Shown in pieces: positions 34,178-42,860 of a stretch of DNA of 46,656 nucleotides. Source of the stretch: Agrobacterium fabrum (lineage in GTDB: Bacteria > Pseudomonadota > Alphaproteobacteria > Rhizobiales > Rhizobiaceae); assembly GCA_003241215.1 (NCBI GenBank), contig QFOL01000005.1, forward strand, positions 1 to 46,656, given 5' to 3'. Under the pieces are notes generated by a model. That model was not told the DNA's origin. It did no database searches and saw nothing but the letters and a program-made list of their open reading frames with translations. Each line of letters starts with the position of its first letter. The stretch's first letter is position 1. The position numbers and the translations under genes were made by a program.

Positions 34178-35089
34178 ATGGAGGGCGGATTGGCTGTCAC
34201 GGCCCATATTTCAGTGGACGATGCGGTTGCCGGGATAGGGCGTATTCTCGATCGCCCGCCGGAAATCGCTGGCGAGCCGTTCAGGGATGCAGTCCGCGTT
34301 ACGAACCGATGGGGACACGGTGCCCTTCATGATTCCCTGCCGGCCCTGCCTGAACATGTCATCATGACCTATTATGGCGTTGACCGGGATATTGTCTGGC
34401 GCACCGAGGGGAAGCGGCTGGCGTCTCGAACGCGTAGCGGCACGATCACGCTCATTCCTGAAGGGCATGACGGGCGTTGGGACATCGGCGGCTCCATCGA
34501 GGTCAATCATGTGTATCTTCCCGATCACCGGCTTCAGGCTGGCGCCGCTCAATTCACCGGCGGTGGCCGCGTTGAACTTGTTGGCAGAGTGGGATTTGAA
34601 GACCCCTGTGCCGCACGCATTCTGGAACTGCTCGGCTGCGAAGCGTCTCGCAACGATCCAGCATCGCGACTTTTTGTCGATCAGGCGATAGACCTGCTTT
34701 GCATCCAGCTCGTGCGCGCCCACAGCAGCGTCAACGCCCTGGAACGAGAAGCGCCGCGCGGCGGACTTGCCGACTGGCAGGTGCGGCGGGTCACACGCTA
34801 TATGCAGGAACATCTTGGTGAGGAGATTGGCCTGGACGAGCTTGCTGCGCTGGTGAGCCTCAGCCGGTTTCATTTTTGTACCGCCTTTCGGAAGGCAACC
34901 GGCCATACGCCGCATAATTGGCTTGTTGCATTGCGGATTGAGGAGGCTCGACGCCACCTGAATGAACGAATGCTGGCTGTTACCGATATTGCACTGATGG
35001 TGGGGTATCAGACCCCGTCGTCCTTCGCCGCAGCATTCCGAAAACTGGTGGGAATGACACCAAGCGAATATCGTCGGCAGATTATGTAG
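34178..35089 (+). CDS. AraC-family transcriptional regulator
   Basis: The product is 303 residues from ATG 34178. A TTG at 34190 with a better ribosome site (ggagg) is a real alternative, and a TTG at 34172 is less likely. The N-terminal 190 residues hold no recognised domain but are rich in beta strands, as expected for a ligand-binding cupin-like part. The C-terminal 100 residues form the two-helix-turn-helix AraC domain: VTRYMQEHLGEEIGLDELAALVSLSRFHFCTAFRKATGHTP, then IALMVGYQTPSSFAAAFRKLVGMTPSEYRR. The gene is convergent with the short-chain dehydrogenase, which is a plausible target. Specificity cannot be deduced. Confidence 0.88.
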   Translation: MEGGLAVTAHISVDDAVAGIGRILDRPPEIAGEPFRDAVRVTNRWGHGALHDSLPALPEHVIMTYYGVDRDIVWRTEGKRLASRTRSGTITLIPEGHDGRWDIGGSIEVNHVYLPDHRLQAGAAQFTGGGRVELVGRVGFEDPCAARILELLGCEASRNDPASRLFVDQAIDLLCIQLVRAHSSVNALEREAPRGGLADWQVRRVTRYMQEHLGEEIGLDELAALVSLSRFHFCTAFRKATGHTPHNWLVALRIEEARRHLNERMLAVTDIALMVGYQTPSSFAAAFRKLVGMTPSEYRRQIM

Positions 35090-35104
35090 GAAGACGAAGG
35101 GCAA

Positions 35105-35125
35105 CGGCGCCCGTGCGGGGCGCCG
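35105..35125. terminator. Hairpin between AraC regulator and SDR
   Basis: Perfect 8-bp arms cggcgccc (35105-35112) and gggcgccg (35118-35125) flank a 5-base loop in the 94-bp gap between two convergent stops. No T-run follows, so it is a moderate candidate serving both genes. Confidence 0.5.
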
Positions 35126-35183
35126 AGGCGGGCATTCGCTGGGAACCTTCCTGATCGGAGTCCCCGATTGGACATTCGTCGGT

Positions 35184-36026
35184 CTACATGGCCCTTAATG
35201 GCGCGAAGTCGGTCGAAATCGAGATCTCGCGCCATTCCGCCAGAATTGCCGCATCGGCTGTGTGTTTGGCCTCGATGGCCTGCACTGTATCGCTGCCGAG
35301 CGGGAGACGGACCGGGGGATTCGGTGCATCCGCGAACTCCACGAGAACTTTCGCAAGTCTGTCCGGATCACCGGGCTGGCCGTGATTGAGATCGCTCGCG
35401 ATCTGGCGGACGTGTCCAGCCGTGCCGTTGTAGTCGGGAATGCCATTTCCGCTGATGGACAATGACGTGGAGTCGAGAAAGTCCGTGCGGAAATAGCCGG
35501 GTTCGACCACCGTCACATGAATCCCAAGCGGAGCCAGTTCGGCGTGTAGCGCCTCGGACAACCCTTCGACCGCGAACTTGGTCGAACTGTAGACGCCGAA
35601 GCCTGCCGCGCCGCGATAACCGCCGATCGACGAGATATTGAGAATGCGTCCCGAACGCTGGGCGCGCATTTGCGGAAGAACGGCGCGGGTAACAGCCAAT
35701 AGACCGAAGACATTCGTGCGATACAGCCTCTCCACCTCTTCTGCCGTTGCCTCCTCCACAGCACCAAGAAGGCCGAAGCCGGCATTGTTCAGGAGCAGGT
35801 CGATGCGGCCGAAGCGTGAGATTGCTGCCTTTGCCGCCTCCTGCGCCTGCGCTTCATCCGTGACGTCGAGCGGGACGGCAAGCAGCCGGGGATGTTCGCC
35901 GAAAGCTTCGATCACGGCGTCGGCGCGCCGTGCGGTTGCGACGACATTGTCGCCGCGCTCCAATGCCAGTTTCGCGATGCGAAGGCCGAACCCCCGCGAT
36001 GCGCCCGTTATGAACCAGGTTTTCAT
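35184..36026 (-). CDS. Short-chain dehydrogenase/reductase (SDR, classical type)
   Basis: This 280-residue enzyme starts at ATG 36026 behind aaggag. The cofactor motif is TGASRGFG at 7-14, and the structural NNAG lies at 80-83. Ser132/Ser133 precede the catalytic Tyr146-x-x-x-Lys150 (YSSTK). The first-strand loop and TARRAD at 31-36, with an Arg pair after the second strand, suggest NADPH preference. Length and the conserved PGYFRTDF place it in the broad group of putative oxidoreductases close to YusZ/retinol-dehydrogenase types. Substrate is unknown. It is downstream of the giant repeat gene on the same strand, but the 122-bp gap with palindromes suggests its own promoter. Confidence 0.9.
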   Translation of the reverse strand: MKTWFITGASRGFGLRIAKLALERGDNVVATARRADAVIEAFGEHPRLLAVPLDVTDEAQAQEAAKAAISRFGRIDLLLNNAGFGLLGAVEEATAEEVERLYRTNVFGLLAVTRAVLPQMRAQRSGRILNISSIGGYRGAAGFGVYSSTKFAVEGLSEALHAELAPLGIHVTVVEPGYFRTDFLDSTSLSISGNGIPDYNGTAGHVRQIASDLNHGQPGDPDRLAKVLVEFADAPNPPVRLPLGSDTVQAIEAKHTADAAILAEWREISISTDFAPLRAM

Positions 36027-36113
36027 GATGAGTACTCCTTTGCAGCACCTTGCTGCTTAGAAATTACTATCGAACCTGGCTCAGGCACGCCGTTCGCAGA
36101 TTTCGGCGACTAT

Positions 36114-36129
36114 CGCAATATTGCGCAAT
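36114..36129. promoter_or_regulatory. Overlapping palindromes upstream of the SDR gene
   Basis: The perfect 12-bp palindrome cgcaatattgcg (36114-36125) overlaps attgcgcaat (36120-36129), which is also a perfect palindrome. The block is 88-103 bp upstream of the SDR ATG and 20 bp past the stop of the repeat-protein gene. It may be an operator for the SDR promoter; no regulator is assigned. Confidence 0.4.
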
Positions 36130-36148
36130 TGAACGATGTTGGCGACCG

Positions 36149-39100
36149 TCACACGTCGAGATAGGACAGAATGGTGGCGGTTACGTCAGGCGACGCCTGC
36201 GTCCCAGCCGAAGCGTTTACCTGCCCGTCGCTCTCGCTCGTATTGTCCTGCGCCGCAGCCTCCGGTTCGGCGGCTGAGAGAAGGGAGGCGATATCCTGGA
36301 CCGAGCTGTTTGCGGACTTGCTGCTATTCAATGCCGCAACCTGCGCCGAAGTCATGGCGGCGACCTGTCCGGGCGTGAAGGCGGCCGCCTGGGATGCCGT
36401 CAAGGCCGCAAGCGTACCGGTGCTCAATCCCAGGATCGCGCTCGAGTTCAGGCTGATGATCTGCTCGGCGGAAAATGCTCCAAGATCGTCACCGCCAAGC
36501 GCGGCCGCCTGCATCGAGCTGAGGGCGCCAACCTGCGACAGGGACAGTGCTCCGATTTGTGTGGCGCCCATTGCCGCCACCTGGCCATAGCTCAGCGAGG
36601 CCACCTGACCGGTCGTCAAAGCGGCGATCTTCTCCGGGGATAGCGACGCCACGACGCTGGTGGACAGTCCCCTGATCGCCGCCGAGCTGATGACAGCGAT
36701 TTCCCCGGTCGAGAACGTCGCGATATCTTCCGTCGTCAGTCCGGCAAGTCCAGCCGAACTCATTGCGGCGATCTGGCTGGTAGAGAAAGCTTCGATCTGG
36801 TCCTTGCCAAGGGCGCTGATCTGATCGCTGGTCAGTCCGGCGACGCCAGCCGTGCTCAGCGCTGCGACCTTTGCGGTCGAAAGAGTGGCAACGAAGTCCG
36901 TAGACAGGCCCTTTATCGCGCTTGAGCCGATTGCGGCAAGCTCCTCCGCCGAGAAGGTTCCCAGCATTTCCGTGGACAGACCCTTAAGCGCGTCCGAATT
37001 CAATGCGCCTATCTGACGGGTGGACAATGCCTCGACCTGTTCAGCGCTCAAGGCGCCGGTCTGGGCGCTGCCGAGACCTGCAACAGCCTTGGCGTCCAGG
37101 GCGGCGATCTGCGCGGTGGAGAGGGAGGCGATGCCGGCCTCGCTCAGGGCTGCAACCTGTCTCGAGGTGAGCGCACCGATCTGGGCACTGGTCAGCGCGT
37201 CCATCTGGCCGGTGCTGAGGATCGCTATCTGGTCGGTGGTCAGACCTGGTATCGCCGCCGCGCCGAGGGCCGCGATCTGGGCCGTCGTCAGAGAAGCGAT
37301 CGCTGCCAGCGACAAGCCGGAGACCGCGCTGGAGCTGATTGCAGCCAGCTCTGCGGCGGTAAACGTATCAAGATCATCGGCATTGAGTGCGGCAAGCTGC
37401 TTCGAGCTGAGCGCACCGATCTGGGCGCTCGTCAGGGCCTCGACCTGCTCGGTGTTGAGGGCCGCGAGCTGATCGGTGGTCAGACCCGCCACGCCTGCCG
37501 TGCTGAGCGCAGCTATCTGGGTCGCCGCCAGGGAGGCGATGTCGGCTGGACTGAGGGCGGCAACCTGCCTGGAGGTGAGTGCAGCGACCTGGGCGGTGGT
37601 GAGGGCATCCACCTGACCGGTGCCGAGGGCGACGATCTGGTCAGTGGTCAGGCCCGATATCGCCGCCGTGCCGAGAGCCGCGATCTGGGCTGTTGTCAGC
37701 GAAGCGATCATCGCCGTCGACAGGCCCGCGACCGCACTGGCGCTGATTGCGGCCAGCTCTGCGGCGGTGAAGGTGTCAAGACCTTCGGCCTTGAGCGCCG
37801 CGATCTGTTTCGAGTTGAGAACGCCGATCTGGGCACTGGTCAGGGCCTCGACCTGGCTGGTGTTCAAGGCGGCGATCTGGTCGGTGGTCAGGCCGGCCAT
37901 GCCCGCCGCGCTGAGCGCAGCTATCTGGGCTGCTGAAAGCGAGGCGATGCTCGCCACGCTCAGCGCCGCAAGCTGCTTCGAGGTGAGAGCGCCGACCTGC
38001 GCACTGGTCAGGGCGTCCACTTGATCGCCGGTCAAGACGGCAACCTGCGCCGTGCTCAGCCCGCCAATGCCGGCCGTGCTCAGCGCGGCTATCTGGGCCG
38101 TGCTCATCGACGCTATGGTTTCCGCAGACAGGCCCGCGATAGCACTCGAGCCGAGTGCGGCAATGTCCCTGGTCGAGAAGGTCGCAATGTCGTCCGTACC
38201 CAGGGCCGCGATCTGTTTCGAGCTGAGCGCGCCGACCTGATTACTGTTCAGCGCCTCGACCTGATCGGTGCTGAGGGCCGCGATCTGATCGGTGGTCAGG
38301 CCCGTGATGCCCGCAGCGCTAAAGGCGCCGATCTGGGTTGTGGAAAGCGAGGCGATGTCGGTCACCTGCAACGCCGCAACCTGCCGGGAGGTGAGGGTGC
38401 CGATCTGGGTATTGGTGAGGGCGTTCACCTGGTCGCTCGTGAGCGCCGCGATCTGCCCGGTGCCCAGTCCACTCACACCGGCCGGGCTCAGCGCCGCGAT
38501 CTGCGCTGTCGTCAGTGATGCTATGGTTTCCGTTGAAAGACCCGGTATCGCATTCGAACCGATCGCCGCAATGTCCCTGGTCGAGAAGGTCGCTATATCA
38601 TCCGCGCCCAGAGCCGCTATCTGCGCCGAACTCAACGCACCGACCTGTGCGGTGGTCAGGGCCTCGGCCTGAGCGGTGCTCAGGGCGGCGATCTGCGCGG
38701 TACTGAGCACGCCGATGCTTCTTGTGCTCAGGGCTGAGATTTGCGCCACTGTCAGCGACGCCATGGTCTCCGTTGACAAGCCGGGTATCGCATTCGAGCT
38801 GATTGCGGCAATGTCCTTGGTCGAGAATGTCGCAATGTCGTCCGCGCTCAGGACCGCTATCTGTTTCGAGGTGAGAGCGCCAACCTGGGTGGTGGTCAAG
38901 GCCTCGACCTGAGCTGCCGTCAATGCGGCGATCTGGGCGATGCTCAGCGCGCCGACGCTTTGCGTATTCAGGGCGGCAATCTGGGCTGTCGTCAGTGACG
39001 CGATGATCTCCGCCGACAATCCCGGGATCGCACTCGAACTGATCGCGGCGATGTCCTTGGTCGTGAAGCGTGCCAGGTCCTCCGTCCCCAATGCTGAAAT

Positions 39101-41341
39101 CTGTGTGGAGTCGAGATTGAGGATCTGCGTGCTCGTCAGGGCTTCAACTTGCGCGGTGCTGAGGGTCGCAAGCTGCTGTGCGCTAAGTCCGGCAATGCCT
39201 GCGGTGCCCAGCGCGGCAATCTGGGCCGTTGAAAGAGCGGCTATGTCGTCTGTTCCAAGCGAAGCGACTTGTGCCGCGGTCAACGTCGCCATCTGCCTGG
39301 TCGACAGCATGGAAATCTGGCCGGTGCCGAGGGCGGCGATCTGGCCGGTTGAAAGTCCGGCGATACCGGAGGTGCTTATGGCTGCAATCTGGGTTACTGA
39401 AAGCGATGTTATGTTCCCCGTACCCATGGCCGCGATCTGTCCCGCGCTGAGGGACGCGATCTGAACGGTGGTCAAGGCCGCGAACTGGTCGATGCGCAGG
39501 GCTGCAATCTGGTCAAGGGTCAGACCCTTGACGCCTAATGCGCTCAACACGGCGGTCTGGCTGGTGGACAGGACTGCAACATCCTCACCTAGGGCGGCCA
39601 CTTGCGCCGAACTCAGCGCCTTGATCTGCGCGGAGGATAAAAGGCTGACCTGATTGCCGCTCAGGGCTTCGACCTGGTCGGGCGTCAGACCGGTAACCGC
39701 ACTGGTGCTCAGAGCGGCGATTTGAGCCGCGGTAAGCGCTGCGATGACATCCGTGTTCAAGCCCGACACGGCCTTATTTGTGATCGCCGCGATGTCGGCG
39801 GTCGAAAATGTCGCCAGGTCTTCGACGCTCAGCGCCGCAAGCTGCGCTGAGCTCAGGGACCTCACCTGTGTCGCCGACAGGGTTTCGACCTGTTGGGTGT
39901 TCAGGGCTTCGATCTGATCGGCCGTCAGCCCGGCGATGGCGCTGGTGGTCAGGGCGGCGATCTGCGCCGTGGTCAGCGCCGCGATTGCATCCGGGCTGAG
40001 ACCGGACATCGCCTTGCCGGTGATTGCCGCGATATCGGCGGTCGAAAATGTCGCTATGTCTTCGGCGCTCAGGGCTGCGAGTTGCATCGTGCTCAGCACC
40101 TTCACCTGCGCTGCAGACAGGGCTTCGACCTGTTGGGTGCTCAGGGCCTCGATCTGATCGGCGATCAGGCTCGCGATCACGCCGGTGTTCAGGGCGACAA
40201 TCTGGGCGGCTGACAGGACCTCGATCTGACCAGCGCTCAAGGCCTGGAATTGCGCGGCGCCGAGCGCGCGCATCTGGCCCGTCGTCAACGCCGCGATCTG
40301 ATCTTTCGTGAGCAGGCTGATCGCCTCCGTGCCCAGACGCGGCATCGCCCCGCTCGTGATCGCCGCAATATCGGCGGTCGAGAATGTCGCGATATCGTCA
40401 GCACTCAGGACCGCAAGTTGTGCCGCATTCAGCGATCTCACCTGTTCCGGAGACAGGGCTTCGACCTGGTTCGTGCTAAGGGTGGCGATATGGGTCGTCT
40501 TGAGTGCGGCAATCTGGGCCGTTGTCAATGCGGCGATCTGATCGGTGCTCAAGGTCTCGATCTGCTCGGTCGTCAGGCCCGCAATCGCGCTTGCGTTGAG
40601 GGCGGCGATACGCTCCGGAGCAAGATCGGCGATTGCTGCGATGCTCAGGCCAGGCATGGCCTTGATGGAAATCGCGGCAAGGTCGGCCGTCGAGAAGGTG
40701 GCGATATCATCCGTGCCGAGGGCAGCGATTTGCAACGAGCTCAATACCCTGATCTGCGCCGGCGACAGGGCTTCGGCCTGATCCGGGCTCAACACCGCGA
40801 TCTGATCGGTCGTCAGGCCGGCAACGGTGCTTGGGCTCAGGGCGGCGATCTGGTCCGGGGTCAGCCCTGCGATCACCTCCGTGCTGAGGCCCGGCATGGC
40901 TCTGGCCGTAATCGCCGCCATGTCGGCGGTTGAAAATGTTGCGATATCCTCCGCGCTCAGGGCCGCAAGCTGCGCCGCGCTCAGGACACGCACCTGAGAG
41001 GAGGTCAAAGCCTCCGCCTGATCCGTCGTCAGGCCATGAAGCTGGGTGGTCGTCAGTGCGGAAACCTGTATCGAGCTCAGGCTTTTGATGGCGTATTGAT
41101 CGAGAATATTGAGTTGATCCAGCGTCAGACCAACGATGGCGCCCTGTGAAATGGCGCTCAACTGTTGAGAGTTGAGGACTTTGACGTCCTCAGTATCCAA
41201 TGCGGCGATCTGAGCCGAGGAGAGCGCCTTGATCTGGGCTGTGGAAAGCGACGCCACGTCTTCGGTCGTCCAGGCTGCGACCGCCTCTGTCGAGAGATAT
41301 CTGATCTGATTGACATTCAGGGAAGAGATGATCGACGTCAT
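36149..41341 (-). CDS. Giant octapeptide-repeat protein, 1730 residues, Ser/Thr-rich
   Basis: The start is ATG 41341, with an aggat site upstream. After seven residues (MTSIISS) the protein is built from about 208 tandem octads with consensus L-[ST]-x-x-[QED]-[IV]-A-A up to about residue 1670. A 60-residue non-repeat tail follows, rich in Ala, Ser, Asp and Asn and ending ILSYLDV. Phase breaks are rare; one octad (LGEDVAV) lacks a residue. Octads fall into larger units marked by IATFSTADIAAI. I see no Cys, one Trp, no signal peptide, no membrane helix and no RTX glycine-rich motif. The Ser/Thr at position 2 or 3 with Gln/Glu/Asp at position 5 resembles a helix capping box; I infer a regular solenoid. 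Function is unknown. Neighbouring glycosyltransferase genes suggest that it is glycosylated, and a surface or secreted role is possible. The 259-bp region upstream shows no recognised element. Confidence 0.85.
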   Translation of the reverse strand: MTSIISSLNVNQIRYLSTEAVAAWTTEDVASLSTAQIKALSSAQIAALDTEDVKVLNSQQLSAISQGAIVGLTLDQLNILDQYAIKSLSSIQVSALTTTQLHGLTTDQAEALTSSQVRVLSAAQLAALSAEDIATFSTADMAAITARAMPGLSTEVIAGLTPDQIAALSPSTVAGLTTDQIAVLSPDQAEALSPAQIRVLSSLQIAALGTDDIATFSTADLAAISIKAMPGLSIAAIADLAPERIAALNASAIAGLTTEQIETLSTDQIAALTTAQIAALKTTHIATLSTNQVEALSPEQVRSLNAAQLAVLSADDIATFSTADIAAITSGAMPRLGTEAISLLTKDQIAALTTGQMRALGAAQFQALSAGQIEVLSAAQIVALNTGVIASLIADQIEALSTQQVEALSAAQVKVLSTMQLAALSAEDIATFSTADIAAITGKAMSGLSPDAIAALTTAQIAALTTSAIAGLTADQIEALNTQQVETLSATQVRSLSSAQLAALSVEDLATFSTADIAAITNKAVSGLNTDVIAALTAAQIAALSTSAVTGLTPDQVEALSGNQVSLLSSAQIKALSSAQVAALGEDVAVLSTSQTAVLSALGVKGLTLDQIAALRIDQFAALTTVQIASLSAGQIAAMGTGNITSLSVTQIAAISTSGIAGLSTGQIAALGTGQISMLSTRQMATLTAAQVASLGTDDIAALSTAQIAALGTAGIAGLSAQQLATLSTAQVEALTSTQILNLDSTQISALGTEDLARFTTKDIAAISSSAIPGLSAEIIASLTTAQIAALNTQSVGALSIAQIAALTAAQVEALTTTQVGALTSKQIAVLSADDIATFSTKDIAAISSNAIPGLSTETMASLTVAQISALSTRSIGVLSTAQIAALSTAQAEALTTAQVGALSSAQIAALGADDIATFSTRDIAAIGSNAIPGLSTETIASLTTAQIAALSPAGVSGLGTGQIAALTSDQVNALTNTQIGTLTSRQVAALQVTDIASLSTTQIGAFSAAGITGLTTDQIAALSTDQVEALNSNQVGALSSKQIAALGTDDIATFSTRDIAALGSSAIAGLSAETIASMSTAQIAALSTAGIGGLSTAQVAVLTGDQVDALTSAQVGALTSKQLAALSVASIASLSAAQIAALSAAGMAGLTTDQIAALNTSQVEALTSAQIGVLNSKQIAALKAEGLDTFTAAELAAISASAVAGLSTAMIASLTTAQIAALGTAAISGLTTDQIVALGTGQVDALTTAQVAALTSRQVAALSPADIASLAATQIAALSTAGVAGLTTDQLAALNTEQVEALTSAQIGALSSKQLAALNADDLDTFTAAELAAISSSAVSGLSLAAIASLTTAQIAALGAAAIPGLTTDQIAILSTGQMDALTSAQIGALTSRQVAALSEAGIASLSTAQIAALDAKAVAGLGSAQTGALSAEQVEALSTRQIGALNSDALKGLSTEMLGTFSAEELAAIGSSAIKGLSTDFVATLSTAKVAALSTAGVAGLTSDQISALGKDQIEAFSTSQIAAMSSAGLAGLTTEDIATFSTGEIAVISSAAIRGLSTSVVASLSPEKIAALTTGQVASLSYGQVAAMGATQIGALSLSQVGALSSMQAAALGGDDLGAFSAEQIISLNSSAILGLSTGTLAALTASQAAAFTPGQVAAMTSAQVAALNSSKSANSSVQDIASLLSAAEPEAAAQDNTSESDGQVNASAGTQASPDVTATILSYLDV
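36980..38611 (-). repeat. Four tandem 408-bp units (17 octads each) within the giant repeat gene
   Basis: Four consecutive units of exactly 408 bp (136 residues, 17 octads) lie at 38204-38611, 37796-38203, 37388-37795 and 36980-37387 in coding order. Each begins with an octad of the DDIAT/DDLDT type followed by F-[ST]-x-x-[DE]-[IL]-A-A. For example gcggcggt at 37353-37360 recurs at 37761-37768. A shorter 240-bp unit (10 octads) precedes them at 38612-38851. This is in-frame segmental duplication on top of the 24-bp basic repeat. Confidence 0.85.
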
Positions 41342-41600
41342 GTCCGAAAAATCCTAAAGCCTAAGCGCGACAGATGGATTTTCTGCCCAGGGCCCGGAAG
41401 GGCATCGGTCACTCAAGTCCACCATTTTTCAGATATTGAGTACGCAATCGGGCTTGCCTGAACCTGAAGTTGCTATGCCGCCGTCGATCTCCCTTAACGA
41501 TACTGCCATTAACGCCGCAAAAGCATCGGAGGCGCCAAGCCGCTGCCGGCTGCGCGCCCAGCATGTGCTAACCGCAAGTGTATGAAATGTGGGATCGGGC

Positions 41601-42764
<1,164 letters not shown>

Positions 42765-42860
42765 TCAGTCCTGTTCATACGCCGCCCTGCGGGCGGTCAA
42801 GATTTGCATCGAAGAGTTGCCGCTGAACGCATGCCCGGGCCGAACGCGAATATCTCGTGT

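Noticed and set aside
36171..40933. Many plus-strand frames opposite the giant repeat gene
   Set aside because: The 24-bp periodicity keeps the opposite frames open too; their translations are merely antisense repeats with Arg- and Ala-rich content.
36149..41341. CRISPR array or DNA-level satellite
   Set aside because: Units are 24 bp in coding phase with degenerate third positions and no unique spacers; conservation is at protein level.
36149..41341. TAL-effector-like or RTX repeat protein
   Set aside because: Octads such as LTPDQIAA resemble the start of a TAL repeat, but the period is 8 not 34 residues and there is no di-residue code; the glycine/aspartate RTX nonamer is absent.
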